Below, in pieces: positions 18,585 through 30,250 of a stretch of DNA of 64,000 nucleotides (within the stretch, counting starts at the first letter, position 1; each line of letters begins with the position of its first letter). Under the pieces are notes generated by a model, which was not told where the DNA came from, did no database searches, and saw only the letters and a list, made by a program, of their open reading frames with translations. This stretch comes from Nocardioides faecalis (GTDB taxonomy: Bacteria > Actinomycetota > Actinomycetes > Propionibacteriales > Nocardioidaceae), in NCBI RefSeq assembly GCF_018388425.1, contig NZ_CP074406.1, forward strand, positions 2,480,001-2,544,000. The letters are read 5' to 3'. Both the position numbers and the translations under genes were made by a program.

Positions 18585-19225
18585 CAGTCCCCCTCGTCGC
18601 GGCGGACGTCGTACCCGAAGACCCGCCACTTGCCCTTCAACGGTGTCAGGAACAGCCGCCCGGCGACCACGTCGGTGCGCTCGGGCTCACCGGCCAACGT
18701 CATCGTGATCCTCACCCGAGCGGTGGCGCCGATGGCCCGGCCGCGAGCCGCGACCAGGTCGAGACCCAACGTGCTCGCGGTGATCGTCGCGGACTCCAGG
18801 TCCGCGCCGCTCGCCGCGTTGCTCATGATCGCCGGCTGCTTCAGCGCCAGCTCGCGGGCCTCGGTGGTGAAGTCGGCGAAGGCGGCGGTGACGTCGGTGC
18901 GCGGGAGGTCGCCGACGTAGGCACCGTCGACCCATGCCTGCACGATCTTGGTCGCGGCGGCGAGCACCTCCGCCCGACGCGCGTCGGAGAGCCGGCCGCT
19001 GACCTTGCCGATCCGGGCGGTCGTGGTCACCGGCGCGGACTCGCTCGCCTGGGCCGATCCCGAGGACGGCGCCGGCTTCGGCTCGTCGTCGCCGGAACAG
19101 GCGGCGAGGGTGAGCACGAGGCAGGTCGCCAGCAGGCTCGCGCGCCCGGTAGCCAGCAGGCGCGACGCGCCGACGCCGGCCCGTCGCCGCCACCCGCCCG
19201 GAGCGGGATCGATCCTGCGCAGCAT
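18584..19225 (-). CDS. Predicted lipoprotein of unknown function
   Basis: 213 residues. A basic N terminus is followed by a hydrophobic segment ending in the lipobox LTLAAC (Cys about residue 45), so the mature protein should be a membrane-anchored lipoprotein. After a Ser/Pro/Ala linker comes an alpha/beta region with no motif I recognise; its shape (helix-rich first half, strands ending [14 protein letters not shown]) resembles small NTF2-like or Mce-associated proteins, but that is a guess. ATG at 19223-19225 has GAGGGGAG upstream. Coupled to the LCP gene, so a cell-envelope role is likely. It starts beside an 11-base tandem repeat. Confidence 0.7.
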   Translation of the reverse strand: MLRRIDPAPGGWRRRAGVGASRLLATGRASLLATCLVLTLAACSGDDEPKPAPSSGSAQASESAPVTTTARIGKVSGRLSDARRAEVLAAATKIVQAWVDGAYVGDLPRTDVTAAFADFTTEARELALKQPAIMSNAASGADLESATITASTLGLDLVAARGRAIGATARVRITMTLAGEPERTDVVAGRLFLTPLKGKWRVFGYDVRRDEGD

Positions 19226-19237
19226 GGTGTGGCTCCC

Positions 19238-19303
19238 CTCTCGATCGCCTCTGGATCGGCTCTGGATCGGCTCTGGATCGGCTCTGGATCGCCTCTCGAT
19301 CAT
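19238..19303. repeat. Six 11-base tandem repeats between the lipoprotein gene and kgd
   Basis: Units of ctct(g/c)gatc(g/c)(g/c) starting at 19238, 19249, 19260, 19271, 19282 and 19293; the middle copies are exact. The GATC core recurs every 11 bases, about one helical turn, in the divergent promoter region. Confidence 0.85.
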
Positions 19304-19497
19304 CCCGGTTCCGCTGCTCGCGGGCCACCGGTCGGCGCCGCCTGACGGGGCGCCGCGAAGCGTGTCCGACCTCACCCTGCCCCAAAGGGGACCCGCGGGG
19401 CGGCATTTGCTTCGGCATGGGACTAACGTTGTCCAGCGACAGCCACCCGCTATCGGCGGCGGGTCGGTCCAGCTCATCGGAAGAGGCGAAGCACGTC

Positions 19498-23229
<3,732 letters not shown>

Positions 23230-23244
23230 TCCGGGGACGGCGAC

Positions 23245-23421
23245 GTGTACTTCACCGACCGCGGTATCGAGGAGCTCGAGCGGCGTCGGGGTGACGAGGA
23301 GGTCACCTTGGCGTGGCTGGGTGAGCGGCTGCAGGAGTTCGTCGACATCAACCCCGAGTTCGAGGTCGCCGTCGAGCGGTTCGCCACCTGGCTGGCACGG
23401 CTCGACGACCCGGAGGACTGA
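23245..23421 (+). CDS. DUF6104 small protein, kgd companion
   Basis: 58 residues, starting VYFTDRGIEELERRRG and ending ARLDDPED, acidic and helical. I recognise it as the conserved small protein that follows kgd in many actinobacteria (DUF6104); no function is known. GTG at 23245 lies 15 bases after the kgd stop with GGGGACGG upstream, so the two are one transcript, closed by the hairpin at 23438. Possible role with Kgd is inferred only from constant linkage. Confidence 0.8.
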   Translation: MYFTDRGIEELERRRGDEEVTLAWLGERLQEFVDINPEFEVAVERFATWLARLDDPED

Positions 23422-23437
23422 CCCGGACGCACGAGGC

Positions 23438-23478
23438 ACGCAGCAGACCCCGGCCCATCGGGCCGGGGTCTGCTGCGT
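23438..23478 (+). terminator. Terminator of kgd operon
   Basis: Perfect 19-base inverted repeat with a three-base loop (arms 23438-23456 and 23460-23478). No T run follows, common for high-GC actinobacteria. Confidence 0.8.
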
Positions 23479-23544
23479 CCCGGCCTGTCCACGGGCCTGT
23501 CCACGGCGTGACCACGACCCTCGCCCACACGTGTGCTGCGTCAC

Positions 23545-23557
23545 TAGGGTGGCCGCC
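23545..23557 (+). promoter_or_regulatory. Leaderless-type promoter
   Basis: TAGGGT (23545-23550), seven bases, then the GTG of the next gene. Confidence 0.5.
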
Positions 23558-24163
23558 GTGACCGCCTACCCCCCTGCTCCCTGGCACATGCACGGCTCGC
23601 TGTGGCTCTCGGTCCTGCGGCTGCGCGAGGACGTCGACGAGCACCACCCCGCCGGCCAGTACGGCGTCGCGCTGGTCTCCTACGAGGCGCCCAGCCCGCT
23701 GACCTACCGCGAGCTGCTGCTCGCCCGCACGACCAAGACGCCCGAGGGCAAGGGTGCGGTGACGATCACCGACATCTGGGTCGACTCGGCCGCCTCCCAG
23801 GCCGGCGGTCGCGAGCTCTGGGCGATCCCCAAACAGCTGTGCGACTTCGAGGCCGAGACCGCGACCCGCGGGCCGCTGACGTCGGCGCGCTGGGGTGCGA
23901 GCACCGCGTCCGCACCGATCGTGACGGCACGGTTCACCGACGTCTCACGGGCGGCGCCGCGGGTGCCCTTCACCGGCGACGTGGTGCAGCCGGGCATCGC
24001 CGAGCACCCCGACACCGCCTTCGTGACCATGAAGGGATCGGCCAAGGCGCTCCCCTGCCGGGCGCGCTGGACGTTCGACCCCCAGGGTCCCCTGGGGTTC
24101 CTCGCCGGAGCGCGTCAGCTGGGCTCGTTCCGGATGGACCGGTTCCGGCTCTCGTTCATCTGA
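23558..24163 (+). CDS. Acetoacetate decarboxylase family protein
   Basis: 201 residues, starting MTAYPPAPWHMHGSLW. The fold of the acetoacetate decarboxylase superfamily is suggested by the sequence YRELLLAR..., a central WAIPKQLCDFE with a candidate Schiff-base-type lysine, and the C-terminal LGSFRMDRFRLSFI. I do not see the full catalytic set of true acetoacetate decarboxylases, so the substrate is open; many actinobacterial members are uncharacterised. GTG at 23558 with a -10 box seven bases before it. Its last 49 bases overlap the convergent small gene at 24115. Confidence 0.65.
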   Translation: MTAYPPAPWHMHGSLWLSVLRLREDVDEHHPAGQYGVALVSYEAPSPLTYRELLLARTTKTPEGKGAVTITDIWVDSAASQAGGRELWAIPKQLCDFEAETATRGPLTSARWGASTASAPIVTARFTDVSRAAPRVPFTGDVVQPGIAEHPDTAFVTMKGSAKALPCRARWTFDPQGPLGFLAGARQLGSFRMDRFRLSFI

Positions 24164-24414
24164 GCGACCTCCGCGACCGGGCCGAGGCCGTCCCCGAGAC
24201 CGTCCCCACTGGCGGCCTCGGCCAGCGCCCGGCGGGAGGAGTCCCGGATCTCGAAGAGCTCGGTCGCGAACCCGCCCACGGCGCCGGCGACGTCGCCCAC
24301 GGCTCGGGTGACGATCGAGGTCACCTCGCCGACGGTGTGGGCCGCCGCCTGGGCACCTGCCTGCACGGCGTCCTTGGCGATCTCGGCTCGGCTCAGCTCA
24401 TCACGTGGGCTCAT
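24115..24414 (-). CDS. Hypothetical small helical protein
   Basis: 99 residues, starting MSPRDELSRAEIAKDAVQAG. Mostly alanine-rich amphipathic helix (about 10-65) with two GDGLGD-like glycine turns near the C terminus. Not recognised. The ATG at 24414 is preceded by GACACT six bases upstream, the same spacing as the leaderless genes here. Doubt: its last 16 codons overlap the 3' end of the acetoacetate-decarboxylase-like gene, and high GC makes such frames common. It could be shorter than drawn or not a gene. Confidence 0.45.
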   Translation of the reverse strand: MSPRDELSRAEIAKDAVQAGAQAAAHTVGEVTSIVTRAVGDVAGAVGGFATELFEIRDSSRRALAEAASGDGLGDGLGPVAEVAQMNESRNRSIRNEPS

Positions 24415-24438
24415 GGGCTCAGTGTCCCCCGACCTGGC

Positions 24439-25623
24439 TCAGGCGGCCACTGCGTCGTCGCGCCCGGCGTCGGGCCCGGGCACGGGTGCCTCCTGCGCCT
24501 GACCGCCCGGCAGGGAGAGCCGGACGATCTTGCGGAACACGCTGAACAGCTGCTTGTGCAGCGGACCGGTGTTGTAGGGCAGGCCGTAGCGCTCACAGAT
24601 GTCCTGGACCTCCGCGGCGATCTCCGGGTAGCGGCGCGCCGGCAGGTCGGGGAAGAGGTGGTGCTCGATCTGGTGCGAGAGGTTGCCGCTCATCAGGTGC
24701 ATCAGGCGGCTGCCGGTGATGTTGGCGGAACCCAGCATCTGGCGCAGGTACCACTGCCCCCGGGTCTCCTCCGCGGTCTCCTCCGCCGTGAACGACGCGA
24801 CGCCCGCCGGGAAGTGCCCGCAGAAGATGATGTTGAACGCCCACACGTTGCGCACCAGGTTGGCGGTGGCGTTGCCGGCGAAGGTCAGCGGGAACAGCGG
24901 GCCGGTCAGGGCCGGGAACAGCACGTAGTCCTTGAGCGCCTGGCGCTTGATCTTGCGCAGCAGGCCCGGGTAGAGCGGCTTGTTGTCCTTCAGGCTGCGC
25001 TTGCCGGAGACGATGTTCTCGACCTCGAGGTCGTGCAGCGCCACGCCCCACTCGAACAGCACCATCAGCGCGAAGGCGTAGACCGGGTTGCCGAGGTAGT
25101 AGGGGTGCCACTTCTGGTCGGGGTCCATCCGCAGGATGCCGTACCCGATGTCGCGGTCCTTGCCGATGATGTTCGTGAAGGTGTGGTGGATGTAGTTGTG
25201 CGAGTACTTCCACTGCTCGCCGGGGCACACGGTGTCCCAGTCGAACATCCGGGAGTTGAAGGCCGGGTCGCCCAGGAAGTCGTACTGGCCGTGCATCACG
25301 TTGTGGCCGATCTCCATGTTGTCGAGGATCTTCGACACCGAGAGCGCGGCGACCGCGAGCGGCCAGGCGGGCGGCAGGTAGAACAGGGCGCGGCCGGCGA
25401 CCTCGAGCCCGCGCTGCGTCTTCACCACGTTGCGCAGGTAGGCGGCGTCGGCCTCGCCGAGGTCGGCCAGCACGCGCTGGCGCAGCGCGTCGAGCTCCTT
25501 GCCCAGGCTCTCGACCTGCTCGGCGGTCAGGCCGTGGTACCGGGTGTCATCGGCAGTGTCGGCAGCGGTGTCGGCAGCGGTGTGGTCGGTGGACTCGGCG
25601 GTGTGGTCGGTGGTGCTGGTCAT
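24439..25623 (-). CDS. Membrane fatty acid (acyl-CoA) desaturase
   Basis: Di-iron membrane desaturase that puts a double bond into fatty acyl chains. The three histidine boxes are clear: HNVMH (about residue 105), HNYIHH (about 141) and QIEHH (about 326). Hydrophobic helices flank them. The first 28 residues are a Thr/Asp/Ala-rich repeat. ATG at 25623 with AAGGAG upstream; 394 residues. The ferredoxin reductase gene lies 32 bases upstream in the same operon; in M. tuberculosis DesA3 (Rv3229c) is paired with Rv3230c in the same way and makes oleoyl-CoA, so a delta-9 activity is likely but not provable here. Confidence 0.9.
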   Translation of the reverse strand: MTSTTDHTAESTDHTAADTAADTADDTRYHGLTAEQVESLGKELDALRQRVLADLGEADAAYLRNVVKTQRGLEVAGRALFYLPPAWPLAVAALSVSKILDNMEIGHNVMHGQYDFLGDPAFNSRMFDWDTVCPGEQWKYSHNYIHHTFTNIIGKDRDIGYGILRMDPDQKWHPYYLGNPVYAFALMVLFEWGVALHDLEVENIVSGKRSLKDNKPLYPGLLRKIKRQALKDYVLFPALTGPLFPLTFAGNATANLVRNVWAFNIIFCGHFPAGVASFTAEETAEETRGQWYLRQMLGSANITGSRLMHLMSGNLSHQIEHHLFPDLPARRYPEIAAEVQDICERYGLPYNTGPLHKQLFSVFRKIVRLSLPGGQAQEAPVPGPDAGRDDAVAA

Positions 25624-25655
25624 GTCTGGCTCCTTCGTACGGCGGGTGGCGCGTC

Positions 25656-26840
25656 TCAGAGGTCGATCTGGCAGTCGCCGGCAGCGGCGGTGACGCAGAT
25701 CCGGATCTCCTCGTCCGGCAGGGAGGACTCCTCGCCGGTCAGGAGGTTGCGTGTGGTGCCCGCGACCTTGGTCCGCGTGCAGGAGAAGCAGATGCCCATC
25801 CGGCAGCCGTGCTCGGGGCTCAGCCCCAGGGCCTCGGCCTGCTCGAGGAGGCTGGTGCCGTCCGCGGGCGCGCTCAGCCCGGAACGGGCGAAGGCGACCT
25901 CCCCGGTGACGTCCTGGTCGCCGCGGGCGGCTCGGGCGACGAGCGGCTTGAAGAACTCCATCCGCAACCGGGGCGCCAGGACGCCGTCGCGGTCGGTGTA
26001 GGCCTCGGTGACGAGCTCGACGAGGCCGGCGGGCCCGCACAGCCAGGTGTCGGTGTTGCGGAAGTCCGGCACCAGTCGCCGCAGCTCGAGCTCGTTGAAG
26101 GTCTCCTCGCCGTGACGCAGGTGGACGTCGACGCCGTTGTCGGCGGCGGCGATGGCGGCCAGCTCCTCGGCGAAGATCTGGTCCTCGGGGCTGCGGGCGT
26201 AGTGCAAGAAGGTCACCCGCCGGCCGGCGTGGCCGTCGTACCCGTCGCGCAGCAGGGTGCGGACCATGGACATGGCCGGGGTGATGCCGGACCCGCCGGT
26301 GAGGAACAGCAGGTGGTTGGCCGTGGGGGTCGCGGGGCTCTCGGCGAGGGTGAACTCGCCCTGGGCCTGCGAGAGGTGCAGGATCATGCCCGGCCGCGCT
26401 TCGCTGACGAGGTACGAGGAGACCTGTCCCTCGGCGTGGGCGCGGATGGTGAGCGTAATCTGCTCGCCGGGCGCCGAGGCGGGCGAGGAGATCGAGAACG
26501 CGCGGGTGAGGCGGCGGGCGGAGCCGGGCAGCTCGACGCCGACGAGGACGTGCTGGCCGGCGCGGTGCCCGCGCCAGCTGGTGGTGGGCTGCAGGGTCAA
26601 CGTGGCGACGGGCGCGGCGTCCGAGGACGGGTTCTCCCGGTGCACCGAGACGATGCGCGCGCGGACGTCGTGCGCGGCCCACATGGGGTGGAAGCGCTCG
26701 AGGTAGCGGTCCACGCCGTGCGGCGTGGTCAGGGCGGCGGTGAGCCGGGAGCGGAGCACGCCGTCGAGCACCCGCCGCGTCACCGGGAGCCGGGAGCCGG
26801 GATTCGCAGGCACTGCCTGCTCGGGGATGAGCGCGGTCAT
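25656..26840 (-). CDS. Ferredoxin reductase / flavohemoprotein-like oxidoreductase partner of the desaturase
   Basis: Electron-transfer protein that passes electrons from NAD(P)H to the desaturase. In order: a 40-residue lead, FAD-binding barrel with RAFSIS (about 155-160), NAD(P)-binding domain with FLTGGSGITPAMSM, and a C-terminal plant-type [2Fe-2S] domain with CRMGICFSC and a distant CVTAA cysteine. 394 residues; ATG at 26838-26840 is preceded by AAGGAGG. First gene of the operon; its promoter overlaps the palindrome at 26861-26876. Orthologue of M. tuberculosis Rv3230c by layout and neighbours. Confidence 0.9.
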   Translation of the reverse strand: MTALIPEQAVPANPGSRLPVTRRVLDGVLRSRLTAALTTPHGVDRYLERFHPMWAAHDVRARIVSVHRENPSSDAAPVATLTLQPTTSWRGHRAGQHVLVGVELPGSARRLTRAFSISSPASAPGEQITLTIRAHAEGQVSSYLVSEARPGMILHLSQAQGEFTLAESPATPTANHLLFLTGGSGITPAMSMVRTLLRDGYDGHAGRRVTFLHYARSPEDQIFAEELAAIAAADNGVDVHLRHGEETFNELELRRLVPDFRNTDTWLCGPAGLVELVTEAYTDRDGVLAPRLRMEFFKPLVARAARGDQDVTGEVAFARSGLSAPADGTSLLEQAEALGLSPEHGCRMGICFSCTRTKVAGTTRNLLTGEESSLPDEEIRICVTAAAGDCQIDL

Positions 26841-26860
26841 CGCGCCTCCTTCGGATTTCA

Positions 26861-26876
26861 GTGTACGTGCGTACAC
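26861..26876. promoter_or_regulatory. Palindromic operator in front of the desaturase operon
   Basis: GTGTACG-TG-CGTACAC, perfect 7+2+7 palindrome. On the minus strand its right half contains TACACT, a good -10 box for the reductase-desaturase operon, so a bound repressor would block it. The divergent TetR gene is the likely binder. Confidence 0.65.
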
Positions 26877-26925
26877 CGAAAACAGTACGCAGAGCCGGGC
26901 GTCGTTCAACGCCTCGGCCACGTGA

Positions 26926-26945
26926 CAGTGGACACATGTGCACTG
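26926..26945. promoter_or_regulatory. Second, imperfect palindrome near the tetR start
   Basis: CAGTGGACAC-ATGTGCACTG, with 8 of 10 pairs. It lies 16 bases before the TetR start codon and next to TAGGAT, a possible -10 box. Could be an autoregulatory site. Confidence 0.35.
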
Positions 26946-26961
26946 CTCGTAGGATGGAGGC

Positions 26962-27588
26962 GTGACGGTGCCGCGGCTGGAGCAGAAGGAGCGGACCCGG
27001 CGCGCCATCCTGGACGCGGCGCTGGGCCTGTCCGACGAGTCCACCCTCCTCGCGCTGTCCCTGCGGCAGGTCGCCAAGGAGGTCGGCATCGTGCCGACGG
27101 CGTTCTACCGTCACTTCGACTCGATCGAGGAGCTCGGCCTCACCCTGGTCGAGGAGTCCCTGGACACGCTGCGCACCCTGCTGCGTGCGCTGCGCCGCGG
27201 CGCGGGCGCGGACTACCGGACGATCATCGACGGGTCCGTCACGGTCCTCGTCGAGCAGGTGCGCCAGCACCACGCCCACTTCGGCTTCATCGCTCGCGAG
27301 CGGTTCGCCGGGCCGCCGGCGGTGCGCGCCGCCATCGAGCACGGCATCGACCTGGCGGAGAAGGAGCTGGCGGCCGACCTGGCCCAGCTGCCGGGTACCG
27401 ACCAGTGGAGCGCACGCGACCGCGAGATGCTGTCGGGCCTCATCGTGGGCGCGATGGTGTCGACCGCCGAGCGCCTGATCTCGGTGGCCCCGTCCTCGCC
27501 GGACGAGGAGCGGATCGCCGAGACCACCCGGACCCAGCTGCGAATGCTCCTGGTCGGCGCCATCAACTGGCGCTCCCAGCCCGACTGA
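26962..27588 (+). CDS. TetR-family regulator, probably of the desaturase operon
   Basis: 208 residues. N-terminal helix-turn-helix (LSLRQVAKEVGIVPTAFYRHF, about 33-53) followed by an all-helical ligand domain. The N terminus ...EQKERTRRAILDAALGLSDES and the length match the actinobacterial TetR group that controls fatty acid desaturase genes. GTG at 26962 with GGAGG overlapping a TAGGAT -10 box. Divergent from the reductase-desaturase operon with a perfect palindrome between; by analogy it may sense acyl-CoA, which is an inference. Confidence 0.85.
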   Translation: MTVPRLEQKERTRRAILDAALGLSDESTLLALSLRQVAKEVGIVPTAFYRHFDSIEELGLTLVEESLDTLRTLLRALRRGAGADYRTIIDGSVTVLVEQVRQHHAHFGFIARERFAGPPAVRAAIEHGIDLAEKELAADLAQLPGTDQWSARDREMLSGLIVGAMVSTAERLISVAPSSPDEERIAETTRTQLRMLLVGAINWRSQPD

Positions 27589-27607
27589 GCGCGGGGTTCA
27601 GTCCGGG

Positions 27608-29110
27608 TCAGTGCGGCGCGGGGGCGCCCTCGGGCGCGTCCACCTTCGCCGGCAGCAGCAGCGCGAGCCCCACCACGACGACGCCGATCACGGCCCCGGC
27701 CGCGAACGCCCACTGCAGCCCGCCCATGAAGGCGTCCGCGGGCGCGGCGCCGGACGCCGCCAGGTGCTCCGAGCGTCCGTCGAGGATGACCACGAGCAGG
27801 GCCGTGCCCAACGCGCCGGCCACCTGCTGCAGAGTGCCGAGCAGGGAGCTGCCGTGCGAGTACAGGTGCGGCGCCAGGTCGGCGAGCCCGATGGTGAACA
27901 CCGGAGTGAAGATCATCGCCAGGGTCACCATCAGGCCCACGTGCAGCGCCAGGATGAGCGCGTACGGCGTATCGGTGCCGATCCGGCTGAGACCGAACAG
28001 GAAGGCCACCATCCCGATCGAGCCCGGGATCACGAGCGGCCGTGAACCCACGCGGTCGTAGATGCGCCCCACCGTCGGGCCGAGCAGGCCCATCGCGACA
28101 CCACCCGGCATGACCAGCAGGCCCGTCTCCAGCTCCGAGAGGCCGCGCAGGTTCTGCAGGTAGAGCGGGAGCAGGATCATCGAGCCGAGGAAGGCCATGA
28201 AGCCCGCGGACATCAGCAGCAGCGAGATCGCGTAGTTGCGGTGGCGCAGGGTGCGCAGGTCCATCAGCGGCCCGGACCCGCGCTGCAGCACCAGCTGGTA
28301 GGCGGCGAACGACGCGATCAGCGCCACCCCCACCGCGATGATGAGGGTGGGCTCGACCCACCCGGTGGCACCGATCCGGCTGACGCCGTACACGAAGCTG
28401 CCGAAGCCGCCCGCCGCGAGCGCCACGCTCAGCCAGCTGACCGGCGTGCGCCGGGTCTCCCCCACGTTCTCGAGCTGGCGCAGGCCCAGCACCGCCACGA
28501 GCACCGCGACCGGGAGCACGGCGACGAAGATGAGCCTCCAGGAACCGAGCTCCAGCAGGACCCCGGAGACGGTCGGGCCCAGCGCGGGCGCGCACGCCAT
28601 CGCCAGGCTGACCTGCCCCATGACCCGGCCGCGGTCCTGGGCCGCGACGACGGTCATCAGGGTGGTCATCAGCAGCGGCATCATCACCGCCGTGCCGGCC
28701 GCCTGCACCACCCGCGCCACCAGCAGGACCTCGAAGGTGGGGGCGAGTGCGGCGATCAGCGTGCCGGCGGAGAAGGTCGCCATCGCCGCCGTGTACGCCG
28801 TCCGGGTGCTGACCCGCTGCAGGAACCAGCCGGTGACCGGGATGACCGCGGCCATGGTGAGCATGAACGCGGTGGAGAGCCACTGCGCGGTCCGTTCGGT
28901 GATCGAGAAGTCGACCATCAGCCGCGGGATCGCGTTGACCATGATCGTCTCGTTGAGGATCACCACGAAGGTGGCCGCCACGAGCAGCTTGACCACCAGC
29001 GGGGTGCGGCCCACCGGCGCGACGGACCCGGACCCGGACCCGGCCCCGGCCCCGCGGTCGTGGCGGGCGGGGACCTCGGTCGGGCCGGAGGTCTCGAGGG
29101 GCGCGGTCAT
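27608..29110 (-). CDS. MFS drug-type efflux transporter (DHA2 family)
   Basis: 500 residues with about 14 membrane helices, typical of proton-driven multidrug exporters of the EmrB/QacA type. Conserved pieces: NETIMVNAIPRLM in helix 1, the loop DRGRVMGQVS, ALGPTVSGVLLE (motif C-like) in helix 5, and YDRVGSRPLV in the middle loop. The first 33 residues are a Gly/Ser/Ala stretch from a 6-base repeat. ATG at 29110 with AGAAGGA upstream. Convergent with the TetR gene. Substrate unknown; it could be a drug or a lipid-type compound. Confidence 0.85.
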   Translation of the reverse strand: MTAPLETSGPTEVPARHDRGAGAGSGSGSVAPVGRTPLVVKLLVAATFVVILNETIMVNAIPRLMVDFSITERTAQWLSTAFMLTMAAVIPVTGWFLQRVSTRTAYTAAMATFSAGTLIAALAPTFEVLLVARVVQAAGTAVMMPLLMTTLMTVVAAQDRGRVMGQVSLAMACAPALGPTVSGVLLELGSWRLIFVAVLPVAVLVAVLGLRQLENVGETRRTPVSWLSVALAAGGFGSFVYGVSRIGATGWVEPTLIIAVGVALIASFAAYQLVLQRGSGPLMDLRTLRHRNYAISLLLMSAGFMAFLGSMILLPLYLQNLRGLSELETGLLVMPGGVAMGLLGPTVGRIYDRVGSRPLVIPGSIGMVAFLFGLSRIGTDTPYALILALHVGLMVTLAMIFTPVFTIGLADLAPHLYSHGSSLLGTLQQVAGALGTALLVVILDGRSEHLAASGAAPADAFMGGLQWAFAAGAVIGVVVVGLALLLPAKVDAPEGAPAPH

Positions 29111-29242
29111 GGAAGGGTCCTTCTGCTCGTCGGCGCCGACGTCACGGCAGGACCGATCGGCCCCGGGGGATGCAATGCTCGCGCGGCCGATCTGATTCCC
29201 GGGACCGGTCTCCCCCGGCGCCGCCCTCGAGCGGCTCCGCGC

Positions 29243-30217
29243 TCAGCGGGTGAAGACGACCTTGCCGAAGACGTCGCCGGCCGCCATGGCCGCGAAGCCC
29301 TCGCGCGCCTCGGTCATCGGCAGCACGCGATCGATCACGGGGCGCACGCCGGTGCTGTCGAGCAGGTTGACCAGGGCGGCCAGCTCGCCGCGGGTCCCCA
29401 TGGTCGAGCCGATCACGCTGAGCTGGAGGAAGAAGATCCGGGTCAGCTCGGCGTCGTCCAGCTTCGGACCCGAGGTGGTTCCCGAGATGACGATCTTGCC
29501 GCCCGGCCGCAACGCGCGGACCGAGTGCGACCACGTGGCCCGGCCGACCGTCTCCATGACGGCGTCGACCTTGGCCGGGAGCCGGGCCCCGGACTCGAAG
29601 ACCTCGTGGGCGCCCAGCTCGAGCGCCTTGTCCCGCTTCGCCTGGTCACGGCTGGTGGCCAGCACGCGCAGCCCGCCGGCGCGCGCGAGCGCGATGAGCG
29701 CCGTCGCCACGCCTCCCCCGGCCCCCTGCACGAGCACGGTGTCCCCGGCCTTCAGGCCGCCCTGGACGAACAGCATCCGGTAGGCGGTGAGCCACGCGGT
29801 GGGCAGGCACGCGGCCTCCTCGAAGGACAGCGAGGCCGGCTTGGGCACGACGTTGCGCCGCGGCACCACGACCTTGTCCGCGAAGGTGCCCTGGTGGCGC
29901 TCGGAGAGCAGGGAGCGTCGCGGGTCGAGCGTCTCGTCGCCGGCCCAGTCCGGGTCGGAGACCACGGCGTGCACCACGACCTCGTTGCCGTCCTCGTCGT
30001 AGCCGGCGGCGTCGCAGCCGAGGATCATCGGCAGCGCCTCCTGCTTGAGCCCCACGCCACGCAGCGACCACAGGTCGTGGTGGTTGAGGGAGGCGGCCTT
30101 GACGGTGACGGTGGTCCAGCCCTCGGGGGCGACCGGGTCCGGTCGCTCCCCCACGACCAGGCCGGTCAGCGGGTCGTCGGCGGAGCTGGCGAAGGAATCG
30201 GCGTAGACGGCGAACAC
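29243..30217 (-). CDS. Zinc-binding-type alcohol dehydrogenase / quinone oxidoreductase
   Basis: Medium-chain dehydrogenase/reductase of 324 residues: GroES-like N-terminal domain with LNHHDLWSLRG and GCDAAGY, then a Rossmann fold with VQGAGGGVATALI (about 150). The zinc ligands of true alcohol dehydrogenases are not evident, so a zinc-free quinone oxidoreductase-like NADPH enzyme is likelier. GTG at 30217 without ribosome-binding site; TAGGCT seven bases before it. Single-gene unit between an MFS gene and malic enzyme; substrate unknown. Confidence 0.85.
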   Translation of the reverse strand: MFAVYADSFASSADDPLTGLVVGERPDPVAPEGWTTVTVKAASLNHHDLWSLRGVGLKQEALPMILGCDAAGYDEDGNEVVVHAVVSDPDWAGDETLDPRRSLLSERHQGTFADKVVVPRRNVVPKPASLSFEEAACLPTAWLTAYRMLFVQGGLKAGDTVLVQGAGGGVATALIALARAGGLRVLATSRDQAKRDKALELGAHEVFESGARLPAKVDAVMETVGRATWSHSVRALRPGGKIVISGTTSGPKLDDAELTRIFFLQLSVIGSTMGTRGELAALVNLLDSTGVRPVIDRVLPMTEAREGFAAMAAGDVFGKVVFTR

Positions 30218-30230
30218 GTGCCGCAGCCTA
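30218..30230 (-). promoter_or_regulatory. Leaderless-type promoter of the oxidoreductase gene
   Basis: TAGGCT (30225-30230, minus strand), seven bases, then GTG. Confidence 0.5.
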
Positions 30231-30250
30231 GTGGGACCGCCCCAACGAGC

